Assembly: GCF_001514125.1 (NCBI RefSeq)
Contig: NZ_KQ948550.1
Location: 1-64,000, forward strand
From: Streptomyces longwoodensis
GTDB taxonomy: Bacteria; Actinomycetota; Actinomycetes; Streptomycetales; Streptomycetaceae
Reading direction: 5' to 3'
DNA length: 64,000 nucleotides
This document shows positions 7,785-15,882 of this stretch, one piece after another. The position numbers were made by a program, and so were the translations under genes. The notes below the pieces were generated by a model, which was given only the letters and a program-made list of their open reading frames with translations, was not told where the DNA came from and did no database searches. How positions within the stretch are numbered: the stretch's first letter is position 1; the number at the start of each line of letters is the position of its first letter.

Positions 7785-8966
7785 ATGCGTCGGACCGCTC
7801 TGCTCGGCGCCGTCAGCGCCCTGGCCCTCGGCCTCCTCGCCCAGCCCGTCACCGCACCGCGCGCCGAGGCCGCCCCCACCACGTTCGCCCACCCCGGAGT
7901 CACCGTCTCCCGGGCCCAACTCGACTTCGCGCGCAGCAAGGTCGAGGCCGGCGCCCAGCCCTGGAAGAGCGCCTTCGACCAGCTGCTGGCGAGCAAGTAC
8001 GCCAGCCTCGACCGCACGCCCAAGCCCCGCGCCGTCGTGGAGTGCGGCTCCTACTCCAACCCCAACTACGGCTGCACCGACGAGCGCGAGGACGCGATCG
8101 CCGCGTACACCGACGCCCTCGCCTGGTACGTCACGCGCGACGACCGGTACGCCAAGAAGGCCATCCAGCTGATGGACGCCTGGTCCGCCGTGATCCAGGA
8201 CCACACCAACAGCAACGCGCCCCTGCAGACCGGCTGGGCCGGCTCCTCCTGGCCCCGGGCCGCCGAGATCATCAAGTACACGTACACCGGCGGCTGGCCC
8301 AACTCCGGCCGCTTCGCGACCATGCTGCGCACCGTCTACCTGCCCGAGGTGATCAACGGCTCGAACTCCAACGGCAACTGGGAGCTGTCCATGATGGAGG
8401 CCGCCGTCGGCATCTCCGTCTTCCTCGAGGACCGGGCGTCGTACGACAAGGCCATGGCGACCTTCCGCACGCGCACCGCCGCCTACGTCTACCTCGCCTC
8501 GGACGGCGACCTGCCGAAGACCGTGCCGAGCCAGAACCTCACCACCCGGGACAAGATCGTCGCCTACTGGCAGGGGCAGTCGACCTTCGTCACCGGCCTG
8601 ACCCAGGAGACCTGCCGCGACTTCACCCACACCGGGTACGGCATCTCCGCCATCTCGCACATCGCCGAGACCAGCCGCATCCAGGGGCAGGACCTGTACG
8701 GCACGGACGTCGGCGAACGGCTGCGGCAGGCCCTCGGCTTCCAGTCCAAGTACGAACTCGGCACGGCCGTCCCCAGCTGGCTGTGCGGCGGCTCCCTGAA
8801 CCTCGGGCTCGGGCCGGTCACCGAGGTCGGCTACAACGCCCTGCACAACCGGCTGGGCATCGCCATGACGAACACCCAGACGCTGAACCAGCGCAACCGG
8901 CCCGCCGGCAGCAACAACCTGTTCGTGGCCTGGGAGACGTTGACCCACGGCGACAATCCGGCGTGA
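7785..8966 (+). CDS. Secreted alginate-lyase-family protein
   Basis: This 393-residue exported protein has a Sec signal peptide (about 1-29, cut after AEA) and an (alpha/alpha) toroid domain resembling the alginate_lyase superfamily. Recognisable parts are an Asn/His-bearing segment SNGNWELSMMEAAVGI (about 190-205), RTAAYVYLASDG, and QETCRDFTHTGYGISAISHIAE (His near residue 286). Family members cleave uronic-acid polysaccharides by beta-elimination. ATG at 7785 follows GGAG. It has its own promoter and possible operator, and stands between two genes of an otherwise conserved block, so it looks like an insertion. The substrate is unproven. Confidence 0.8.
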   Translation: MRRTALLGAVSALALGLLAQPVTAPRAEAAPTTFAHPGVTVSRAQLDFARSKVEAGAQPWKSAFDQLLASKYASLDRTPKPRAVVECGSYSNPNYGCTDEREDAIAAYTDALAWYVTRDDRYAKKAIQLMDAWSAVIQDHTNSNAPLQTGWAGSSWPRAAEIIKYTYTGGWPNSGRFATMLRTVYLPEVINGSNSNGNWELSMMEAAVGISVFLEDRASYDKAMATFRTRTAAYVYLASDGDLPKTVPSQNLTTRDKIVAYWQGQSTFVTGLTQETCRDFTHTGYGISAISHIAETSRIQGQDLYGTDVGERLRQALGFQSKYELGTAVPSWLCGGSLNLGLGPVTEVGYNALHNRLGIAMTNTQTLNQRNRPAGSNNLFVAWETLTHGDNPA

Positions 8967-9600
8967 GGAACGGTGGGCCGGCGCCGTGACCTGGTGGAAC
9001 CGGCCGCGGGACCGCTGGGACGATCCCCGGCAATCGAGGGACCGATCCGCCGGGCGATCCGTGAACCGATCCCGGGGGCTCGTCCGATGAAGAGGTGAAG
9101 GCGGGCACGGCCGTCGAGGGGCCGGGCGGACGTCGCGATACTGACGCCCGGCCCGCGGGGCCACGGGGGACCAACGGAACTGCTGCGGGCCGTCGTGCGC
9201 AGCGAGGGCGTCACCGCCCTGGTCGCACGCACGACGCGACCCTGCTGGACCTGGCCGACCGGGTGCCGGAGCTGAGCGACGGGGAGATAGCGGAGCGGGG
9301 GGAGCGGGGGGAGCGGGCGGAGACGGTCGGGGCGGGGTGACGACTCGGGCGCCGCCGCGGGGAGCGGGAGTGGAGGCGGGCGCCGGGAAGCGGGGCGGAG
9401 GGGTCGGTGTGGGGCGCGTGGGGGTGGCGGGGTTCCGGGGCGGGCCCGGGGGCCGTGGAGCTGAGAGGCCGTGGGGTCGGCGGGGCGCGTCAGGGTTGCG
9501 TCAAGGACGCCCCGCGGGACGGTCCGCGTCCCGTTCGCCGGGGTCCGTGGTCGTAAGGTCGACGCTGCGTGGGCGGGAAGCACGGGAAGACAATGGGGCC
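8967..9600. other. Intergenic region upstream of kdpD
   Basis: This 634-bp stretch contains four CGATCC hexamers, the last three at exact 12-bp spacing (9043, 9055, 9067), and the possible decayed gene at 9095-9340. It ends with very G-rich sequence and a possible -10 TAAGGT (9554-9559) for kdpD. No intact gene is evident. Confidence 0.5.
9095..9340 (+). pseudogene. Possible frameshifted small gene
   Basis: Natural-looking protein sequence occurs in two frames that meet near 9230. The frame with codons at positions divisible by 3 reads ELLRAVVRSEGVTALVART, and the next frame continues THDATLLDLADRVPELSDGE. Joined, they give a plausible helical protein. Before and after these parts the frames look random. 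This could be a decayed gene, a sequencing slip, or chance in G-rich DNA. Confidence 0.3.
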
Positions 9601-12309
9601 ATGGCACGCGGCAAGCTTCGGATCTACCTCGGTGCGGCACCGGGCGTCGGCAAGACGTACGCCATGCTGTCGGAGGCGCACCGCCGGGTGGAGCGGGGCA
9701 AGGACTGCGTGGTGGCGTTCGTCGAGCACCACGGCCGGCCGCGCACCGAGGTGATGCTGAGCGGTCTGGAGCAGGTGCCCCGCAAGGAGCTGGCGTACCG
9801 GGGCACGGCGTTCACCGAGATGGACGTGGACGCGGTGCTGGCCCGCCGCCCCCGGGTGGCCCTGGTGGACGAACTGGCCCACACCAACGTCCCCGGCTCC
9901 CGCAACACCAAGCGGTGGCAGGACGTCGAGGAGCTGCTCGCGGCGGGGATCGACGTGGTCTCCACCGTGAACATCCAGCACCTGGAGTCCCTGGGCGACG
10001 TCGTGGAGTCGGTCACGGGCGTACGGCAGCAGGAGACCGTGCCCGACGAGGTGGTGCGCCGCGCCGACCAGATCGAGCTGGTCGACATGTCGCCCGAGGC
10101 CCTGCGACGGCGCATGGCGCACGGGAACGTCTACCAGCCGGACAAGGTCGACGCGGCCCTGTCGAACTACTTCCGGCCGGGCAACCTCACCGCGCTGCGC
10201 GAGCTCGCGCTGCTGTGGGTGGCCGACCGGGTCGACGAGTACCTCCAGCGCTACCGCAGCGAGCACCGGGTCTCCAAGATCTGGGGGTCACGCGAGCGGA
10301 TCGTCGTCGGGCTGACCGGGGGTCCGGAGGGGCGGACGCTGATCCGGCGGGCGGTCCGGCTGGCGGAGAAGGGCGCCGGCGGCGAGGTCCTGGCCGTGTA
10401 CGTCGCCAGCAGCGACGGTCTGACCTCCGCCTCGCCGAAGGAACTCGCCGTGCAGCGCACCCTGGTCGAGGACCTGGGAGGCAGCTTCCACCACGTGGTG
10501 GGCGACGACGTCCCGGCCGCGCTGCTGGACTTCGCCCGCGGGGTGAACGCCACCCAGATCGTGCTCGGCTCCTCGCGCCGCAAGACCTGGCAGTACGTCT
10601 TCGGGCCCGGCGTCGGGACCACGGTGGCGCGGGACTCGGGCCCCGACCTGGACGTGCACATCGTCACCCACGACGAGGTGGCCAAGGGGCGCGGGCTGCC
10701 GGTGGCGCGCGGGGCGCGGCTCGGGCGGGCGCGCGTGGTGTGGGGCTGGCTGGTCGGTCTGGGCGGGCCGGTGGCCCTGGCGCTCGGGCTGAACGCCGTG
10801 GACCTCGGGCTCGCCAACGACATGCTGCTGTTCCTGACGGTGACCGTGGCGGCGGCGCTGCTCGGCGGACTGCTGCCCGCGCTCGGCTCGGCGGCGCTGG
10901 GCTGTCTGCTGCTGAACTACTTCTACACACCGCCCCTGCACCGCTGGACGGTCGCCGACCCCAAGAACATCGTCGCCATAGTGATCTTCGTCGGGGTCGG
11001 GGTGTCGGTGGCGTCCGTGGTGGACCTCGCGGCCCGGCGCACCCACCAGGCGGCGCGGCTGAGGGCCGAGTCGGAGATCCTGTCCTACCTCGCGGGCCAC
11101 GTGCTGCGCGGTGAGACCAGCCTGGAGGCGCTGCTGGAGCGGGTGCGGGAGACGTTCGGGATGGAGTCGGCGGCGCTGCTGGAGCGGACCGACGACCTGG
11201 CGCCGTGGACCTGCGCGGGACGCGCGGGTGTCGGCGGTCCGGTCGAGCGGCCCGAGGACGCGGACGTCGACGTGCCGGTGGGGGACCACATGGCGCTGGC
11301 GCTGACCGGGCGGGTGCTGCCCGCGGAGGACCGCCGGGTGCTGGCCGCGTTCGCCGCGCAGGCCGCGGTCGTGCTGGACCGGCGGCGGCTGCGGGAGGAG
11401 GCCGACCGGGCCCGGGCGCTGGCCGAGGGCAACCGGATCCGCACGGCGCTGCTGGCGGCCGTCAGCCACGACCTGCGCACCCCGCTGGCGGGCATCAAGG
11501 CGGCCGTGTCGAGCCTGCGCTCGGACGACGTGGCGTGGTCCGAGGAGGACCAGGCGGAGCTGCTGGAGGGCATCGAGGCGGGCGCGGACCGGCTCGACCA
11601 CCTCGTGGGCAACCTGCTGGACATGTCCCGGCTCCAGACCGGCACGGTCACCGCGCTGGTGCGGGAGATCGACCTGGACGAGGTGGTGCCGATGGCGCTC
11701 GGCGGGGTGGCCGAGGACAGCGTGGAGCTGGACGTCCCGGAGACGCTGCCCATGGTCGCGGTGGACGCCGGGCTGCTGGAGCGGTCGGTGGCCAACCTGG
11801 TGGAGAACGCCGTGAAGTACAGCCCGCCCGGCCGGCCCGTCCTGGTCGCCGCCAGTGCCCTCGCCGACCGGGTGGAGGTGCGGATCGTCGACCGGGGGCC
11901 CGGAGTGCCGGACGAGGCCAAGGAGCGGATATTCGAGCCGTTCCAGCGCTACGGCGACGCCCCGCGCGGGGCCGGGGTCGGCCTCGGCCTCGCGGTGGCC
12001 CGCGGCTTCGCCGAGGCGATGGGCGGCACGCTCACGGCGGAGGACACGCCGGGCGGGGGGCTCACCATGGTGCTGACCCTGCGGGCGGCGGGCGCGGGGG
12101 AGGGTGCCGTGGGGGCGGCAGAGCCCGCCGAGCGCGCCGACGACCCGACCGGCGCCCGCGCCGCCGGCCCCCGGGCCTCCGGCGGCCCTCAGGCCCCCGG
12201 TGACCCCCGGACTCCCGGCCGCGCCGGCCGCGTCGACCCCCCTGACCGCCCCGGCCGGCGTGATCCGGCCGGGCGGACCCCGGCTCCCTCGGAAAGGCAG
12301 GCTTCATGA
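9601..12309 (+). CDS. kdpD: KdpD-type sensor histidine kinase
   Basis: This 902-residue kinase senses potassium or turgor. Domains in order are the N-terminal KdpD domain with Walker A GAAPGVGKT (11-19) and Walker B VALVDELAHTN, a Usp domain (about 235-360), four transmembrane helices of the DUF4118 region (about 385-490), a GAF-like region (about 505-600), HisKA with H623 in VSHDLRTPLAG, and HATPase with NLVENAVKYS and GVGLGLAVARG. A long Pro/Ala/Arg-rich tail follows (about 830-902). ATG at 9601 gives MARGKLRIYLG, the family start. It overlaps kdpE by 4 bp (ATGA). No kdpFABC pump genes are nearby. Confidence 0.93.
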   Translation: MARGKLRIYLGAAPGVGKTYAMLSEAHRRVERGKDCVVAFVEHHGRPRTEVMLSGLEQVPRKELAYRGTAFTEMDVDAVLARRPRVALVDELAHTNVPGSRNTKRWQDVEELLAAGIDVVSTVNIQHLESLGDVVESVTGVRQQETVPDEVVRRADQIELVDMSPEALRRRMAHGNVYQPDKVDAALSNYFRPGNLTALRELALLWVADRVDEYLQRYRSEHRVSKIWGSRERIVVGLTGGPEGRTLIRRAVRLAEKGAGGEVLAVYVASSDGLTSASPKELAVQRTLVEDLGGSFHHVVGDDVPAALLDFARGVNATQIVLGSSRRKTWQYVFGPGVGTTVARDSGPDLDVHIVTHDEVAKGRGLPVARGARLGRARVVWGWLVGLGGPVALALGLNAVDLGLANDMLLFLTVTVAAALLGGLLPALGSAALGCLLLNYFYTPPLHRWTVADPKNIVAIVIFVGVGVSVASVVDLAARRTHQAARLRAESEILSYLAGHVLRGETSLEALLERVRETFGMESAALLERTDDLAPWTCAGRAGVGGPVERPEDADVDVPVGDHMALALTGRVLPAEDRRVLAAFAAQAAVVLDRRRLREEADRARALAEGNRIRTALLAAVSHDLRTPLAGIKAAVSSLRSDDVAWSEEDQAELLEGIEAGADRLDHLVGNLLDMSRLQTGTVTALVREIDLDEVVPMALGGVAEDSVELDVPETLPMVAVDAGLLERSVANLVENAVKYSPPGRPVLVAASALADRVEVRIVDRGPGVPDEAKERIFEPFQRYGDAPRGAGVGLGLAVARGFAEAMGGTLTAEDTPGGGLTMVLTLRAAGAGEGAVGAAEPAERADDPTGARAAGPRASGGPQAPGDPRTPGRAGRVDPPDRPGRRDPAGRTPAPSERQAS

Positions 12310-12989
12310 CCCGGGTGCTCGTGATCGACGACGAGCCGCAGATCGTGCGGGCCCTCGTGATCAACCTCAAGGCCCGTAAGTACGAGGTCGACGCCGCCCA
12401 CGACGGCGCCACCGCCCTGCGGCTCGCGGCCGCTCGCCACCCGGACGTGGTGGTCCTGGACCTGGGACTGCCCGACATGGACGGCGTCGAGGTGATCAAG
12501 GGGCTGCGCGGCTGGACCCGGGTGCCGATCCTGGTGCTGTCCGCGCGGCACTCCTCGGACGAGAAGGTCGAGGCGCTGGACGCGGGCGCCGACGACTACG
12601 TCACCAAGCCCTTCGGGATGGACGAGCTGCTGGCCCGGCTGCGCGCCGCCGTCCGGCGTGCCGAGCCTGCCGGGGGCGAGGAGGAGGACGTGATCGTGGA
12701 GACGGCCGAGTTCACCGTGGACCTGGCCGCCAAGAAGGTCGACCGGGGCGGGCGGGACGTCCGGCTCACGCCGACCGAGTGGCACCTGCTGGAGGTGCTG
12801 GTGCGCAACACCGGCCGGCTGGTCGGCCAGCGCCAGCTCCTCCAGGAGGTGTGGGGGCCGTCGTACGGGACGGAGACCAACTACCTGCGGGTCTACATGG
12901 CCCAGCTGCGCAGGAAGCTGGAGGCGGACCCCTCGCACCCGAAGCACTTCATCACCGAGCCGGGGATGGGGTACCGGTTCGAGCGGTAG
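12306..12989 (+). CDS. kdpE: KdpE-type response regulator
   Basis: This 227-residue OmpR/PhoB-type regulator pairs with the overlapping KdpD. The receiver has DDE (8-10), phospho-acceptor D52 in VVVLDLGLPD and the lysine in VTKPFG. The DNA-binding winged helix spans about 130-227 with RLTPTEWHLLEVL and GMGYRFER. KdpE normally activates kdpFABC; here possible local targets are the RCK and KimA-like genes downstream, which is inference. The TAG stop is built into a hairpin. Confidence 0.93.
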   Translation: MTRVLVIDDEPQIVRALVINLKARKYEVDAAHDGATALRLAAARHPDVVVLDLGLPDMDGVEVIKGLRGWTRVPILVLSARHSSDEKVEALDAGADDYVTKPFGMDELLARLRAAVRRAEPAGGEEEDVIVETAEFTVDLAAKKVDRGGRDVRLTPTEWHLLEVLVRNTGRLVGQRQLLQEVWGPSYGTETNYLRVYMAQLRRKLEADPSHPKHFITEPGMGYRFER

Positions 12990-13012
12990 CCCCGGGCTGC
13001 CACCGGGGCTAC
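12986..13012 (+). terminator. Terminator of kdpDE
   Basis: GTAGCCCCGG (12986-12995) pairs with CCGGGGCTAC (13003-13012) around a 7-nt loop. The left arm includes the kdpE stop codon. Confidence 0.72.
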
Positions 13013-13033
13013 GGCCGGGTGGGCGGCCCCCGG

Positions 13034-13048
13034 TACGCTTCAGATATG
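13034..13048 (+). promoter_or_regulatory. Leaderless promoter of the OB-fold gene
   Basis: TACGCT (13034-13039) lies six bases before ATG at 13046, the TANNNT-N6-ATG pattern of leaderless transcripts in actinobacteria. No ribosome site precedes the ATG. Confidence 0.62.
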
Positions 13049-13444
13049 AGTGCTGTTCCTCGTTCCGAAAAGCCGGTGGGCCGGTTCCGGCGCATGCTAG
13101 ACCGGCTCTCCTCGTCGCAGGAGGACCTGGAGTCCGAGGAGCTGCGGGAGGACGCCGAGACCGTCGGTTGCACCCGTATCGGCGACTGTCAGGACCGCCA
13201 GATAGTGACGGTTACTGGTACCTTGCGCACGGTCACCCTGCGGCCGCGTGCCGGAGTCCCGGCCCTGGAGGCCGAGCTGTTCGACGGCTCCGCCGCGTTG
13301 GACGTGGTGTGGCTGGGCAGGCGTTCGATAGTCGGCATAGAGCCGGGGCGCAAGCTGCTCGCATCGGGCCGGATCTCGATGAGCCGGGGCCGCCGGGTGC
13401 TGTTCAACCCGAAGTACGAACTGAGACCCCTCGGTAGGGAGTAG
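13046..13444 (+). CDS. OB-fold nucleic-acid-binding-like protein
   Basis: A 132-residue protein has an N-terminal helical segment (residues 8-45) and a C-terminal OB-fold (about 50-125) with VTVTGTLRTVTLRP, ALEAELFDGSAALDVVWLG and GRISMSRGRRVLFNP. Similar actinobacterial proteins are annotated as tRNA-anticodon/OB domain proteins of unknown function and precede DUF3159. It is read from a leaderless promoter and lies 3 bp from the following gene. Nucleic-acid binding is inferred from fold only. Confidence 0.83.
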   Translation: MSAVPRSEKPVGRFRRMLDRLSSSQEDLESEELREDAETVGCTRIGDCQDRQIVTVTGTLRTVTLRPRAGVPALEAELFDGSAALDVVWLGRRSIVGIEPGRKLLASGRISMSRGRRVLFNPKYELRPLGRE

Positions 13445-13447
13445 CCG

Positions 13448-14194
13448 GTGACGTCGCTCGACAAGCCGACCGACAACACATCCGCGGACGACGCCCGGGC
13501 GGTGACGGAGGCCGCGCTGTTCGAGGCGTTCGGCGGCGTGCGGGGTATGGTCGAGACGGTGCTGCCCGGCCTCCTCTTCGTCACCATCTTCACGATCAAC
13601 AAGGACCTGCACTGGTCGGCGATCGCCGCACTGGCCGTGTCGCTGGTGCTGGTGGTCGTGCGGCTCGCGATGAAGGACACCGTCAAGCACGCGTTCAGCG
13701 GGGTCTTCGGGGTCGTCTTCGGTGTGGTGTTCGCCATGTTCACGGGCAACGCCAAGGACTTCTACCTGCCGGGCATGCTCTACACGCTGGGGCTGGCGCT
13801 CGCGTACATCGTCACCACGCTGGCCGGGGTGCCGTTGATCGGGCTGATCCTCGGGCCGGTGTTCAAGGAGAACCTGTCCTGGCGCAAGCGCAATCCCGGG
13901 CGGAAGAAGGCGTACGCCAAGGCCAGTTGGGCCTGGGGTCTGATCCTGCTGGCCAAGTGCGCGGTGCTCTTCCCGCTGTACTGGTGGGCGGACACGACGC
14001 AGCTGGGCTGGGTGCTGGTGGCGCTGAAGATCCCGCCGTTCCTGCTGGCGGTGTGGCTGACGTGGGTGTTCCTGGCGAAGGCGCCCGCGCCGATCGACGT
14101 GTTCGCGGAGATGGAGGCGGCGGAGAACGCTGCGCGGGCCGAGGAGGAGTCGGCGTCCCCCGGCGTCGGCGGTCGGCACCGTCGGGACGGCTGA
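13448..14194 (+). CDS. DUF3159 membrane protein
   Basis: This 248-residue integral membrane protein has about five to six transmembrane helices (around 35-65, 70-82, 85-105, 110-130, 155-180, 195-215) and a charged C-terminus. Motifs such as LFEAFGGVRGMVETVLPG and FKENLSWRKRNPGRKKAY fit DUF3159. The function is unknown. GTG at 13448 lies 3 bp after the OB-fold gene, so they form an operon. It is convergent with the TrkA pair and separated from it by a very strong terminator. Confidence 0.87.
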   Translation: MTSLDKPTDNTSADDARAVTEAALFEAFGGVRGMVETVLPGLLFVTIFTINKDLHWSAIAALAVSLVLVVVRLAMKDTVKHAFSGVFGVVFGVVFAMFTGNAKDFYLPGMLYTLGLALAYIVTTLAGVPLIGLILGPVFKENLSWRKRNPGRKKAYAKASWAWGLILLAKCAVLFPLYWWADTTQLGWVLVALKIPPFLLAVWLTWVFLAKAPAPIDVFAEMEAAENAARAEEESASPGVGGRHRRDG

Positions 14195-14200
14195 GCGTCC

Positions 14201-14219
14201 CTGGGGGCTCCGCCCCCAG
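14201..14219 (+). repeat. Dispersed GGGGGCTCCGCCCCC-type hairpin
   Basis: CTGGGGGC-tcc-GCCCCCAG (14201-14219) is followed by ACCCCCGGCCCC. This small hairpin is, as I recall, one of the commonest intergenic repeats in Streptomyces genomes, usually just after a gene. It may help terminate the DUF3159 transcript. Confidence 0.6.
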
Positions 14220-14274
14220 ACCCCCGGCCCCTGCCCACCCACCACCCGACTCGGTGGGTCAAAAGTGCAAGTAC

Positions 14275-14311
14275 GAGAAGGGCGCCCCGCGGCTCGCGGG
14301 GCGCCCTTCTC
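14275..14311. terminator. Bidirectional terminator, 17-bp stem
   Basis: A perfect 17-bp inverted repeat (14275-14291 and 14295-14311) with a 3-nt loop GCT lies between convergent DUF3159 and the TrkA pair. It is one of the strongest hairpins in the window. Confidence 0.88.
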
Positions 14312-14317
14312 GGCGTG

Positions 14318-14998
14318 TCACGCCTCCGGGGCGTCCTCGCGGCGGACCGAGAGGAGGTCCTCCAGTTGTTCCTCGCGGGCCTGGGCCGCGACGAAGAGGA
14401 GTTCGTCGCCCGGCTCCAGGGAGTCCTCGCGGGACGGGGTGAGGACGCGGGTGCCGCGGATGATGGTGACCAGGGACGTGTCCTCGGGCCACTCCACGTC
14501 GCCGACCTGCGTGCCGGCCAGGGCCGACTCCTCGGGCAGGGTCAGCTCGACCAGGTTGGCGTCGCCGTGGCTGAAGCGGAGCAGTCGGACCAGGTCGCCG
14601 ACGCTCACCGCCTCCTCGACCAGGGCGGACATCAGGCGGGGGGTCGACACGGCGACGTCCACGCCCCAGGACTCGTTGAAGAGCCACTCGTTCTTCGGGT
14701 TGTTCACCCGGGCGACGACGCGCGGGACGCCGTACTCCGTCTTGGCGAGGAGCGAGACGACGAGGTTGACCTTGTCGTCGCCCGTCGCGGCGATCACGAC
14801 GTTGCAGCGCTGGAGCGCGGCCTCGTCGAGGGAGGTGATCTCGCAGGCGTCGGCGAGCAGCCACTCCGCCTGCGGGACGCGCTCGACCGAGATCGCGGTC
14901 GGCGCCTTGTCGATCAGCAGGACCTCGTGGCCGTTCTCCAGCAGCTCGCCCGCGATCGAACGGCCCACGGCGCCGGCTCCGGCGATGGCGACCCTCAT
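14318..14998 (-). CDS. TrkA-type RCK potassium-uptake regulator (second of pair)
   Basis: This 226-residue cytoplasmic protein has an RCK_N Rossmann domain (1-120; GAGAVG at 7-12) binding nucleotide and an RCK_C domain (about 140-215) with LPEESALAGTQVGDVEWP. Such proteins gate or regulate Trk/Ktr-type K+ uptake. ATG at 14998 overlaps the stop of the partner gene by one base (TGATG). From memory it corresponds to the mycobacterial ceoC position. No TrkH/TrkG membrane subunit is in the window, so its channel partner is unknown; the adjacent KimA-like permease is a candidate only by position. Confidence 0.87.
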   Translation of the reverse strand: MRVAIAGAGAVGRSIAGELLENGHEVLLIDKAPTAISVERVPQAEWLLADACEITSLDEAALQRCNVVIAATGDDKVNLVVSLLAKTEYGVPRVVARVNNPKNEWLFNESWGVDVAVSTPRLMSALVEEAVSVGDLVRLLRFSHGDANLVELTLPEESALAGTQVGDVEWPEDTSLVTIIRGTRVLTPSREDSLEPGDELLFVAAQAREEQLEDLLSVRREDAPEA

Positions 14999-15666
14999 CA
15001 GTGACCGCCTTCCTCGGGACCCTTGGCGAACGCCGCCTCGACCGTTTCGACCTCGTCGGTGCGCATCATCACGTGCACCAGGTCCCCCTCCTGCAACACC
15101 GTCTGCGAGGTGGGGAGGACCGCCTCGCCGAGGCGGGTGAGGAACGCCACGCGGACGCCGGTCTCCTCCTGGAGCCTGCTGATCTTGTGGCCGACCCAGG
15201 CGGGCGAGGTGTGCACCTCGGCGAGCTGGACGCCGCCCGTCGGGTCCGTCCACAGCGGCTCGGCCCCGGACGGCAGCAGCCGGCGCAGCATCTGGTCCGC
15301 GGTCCAGCGGACCGTGGCCACCGTCGGGATGCCCAGGCGCTGGTAGACCTCGGCGCGCCGGGGGTCGTAGATGCGGGCGGCGACGTTCTCGATGCCGAAC
15401 ATCTCCCGGGCGACCCGGGCGGCGATGATGTTGGAGTTGTCGCCGCTGGACACGGCCGCGAAGGCACCGGCCTCCTCGATGCCGGCCTCGCGCAGGGTGT
15501 CCTGGTCGAAGCCGACCCCGGTGACCCGTCGGCCGCCGAAGGAGGAGCCGAGGCGCCGGAAGGCGGTGGGGTCCAGGTCGATCACGGCGACCGTGTGCCC
15601 CTGTTGCTCCAGGGTCTGGGCGAGAGCGGAACCCACTCTGCCGCAGCCCATGATGACGATGTGCAC
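14998..15666 (-). CDS. TrkA-type RCK potassium-uptake regulator (first of pair)
   Basis: This 222-residue RCK protein begins MHIVIMGCGRVGSAL (nucleotide-binding GxGxxG at 7-12), with the acidic end of beta-2 in AVIDLDPTAF, and an RCK_C domain (about 135-215). It is co-transcribed with the second RCK gene, the start codon of which overlaps its stop. The RCK_N and RCK_C domains resemble but do not duplicate those of its partner, so the pair probably forms a hetero-oligomer. It is divergent from the KimA-like permease across 213 bp. From memory it occupies the mycobacterial ceoB position. Confidence 0.87.
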   Translation of the reverse strand: MHIVIMGCGRVGSALAQTLEQQGHTVAVIDLDPTAFRRLGSSFGGRRVTGVGFDQDTLREAGIEEAGAFAAVSSGDNSNIIAARVAREMFGIENVAARIYDPRRAEVYQRLGIPTVATVRWTADQMLRRLLPSGAEPLWTDPTGGVQLAEVHTSPAWVGHKISRLQEETGVRVAFLTRLGEAVLPTSQTVLQEGDLVHVMMRTDEVETVEAAFAKGPEEGGH

Positions 15667-15865
15667 GACCGTCCTTCCGGTGTCAAGAGTTGTCGACGTG
15701 GCTTTGACCAGGGTCTCAGACCGGCGACAAAGCTACACAGGTGCGGTGGCGCGTGGGCACCCCTATGACGGGTTACCCGGGGTCCGGGACCGCGCGGTCG
15801 GTCCTCGCCCGGACGCGGGCGCCGTTTACGGGGGTGGCCGGTGGGCGGCCTCCAGTTCGAAGGCC

Positions 15866-15882
15866 TACGATCCTCTGTTGTG
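15866..15882 (+). promoter_or_regulatory. Leaderless promoter of the KimA-like permease gene
   Basis: TACGAT (15866-15871) lies eight bases before GTG 15880. The transcript should start at or near the codon, leaving no room for a 5' riboswitch. Confidence 0.52.

Noticed and set aside
7785..8966. The alginate-lyase-family gene as part of the right-hand polysaccharide system
   Set aside because: It is more than 30 kb away, on the other strand, with its own promoter; no sequence link was seen.
13448..15666. A c-di-AMP riboswitch before the K+ genes
   Set aside because: The permease transcript appears leaderless and the RCK genes have only a short shared spacer; no riboswitch-like fold was recognisable by eye.
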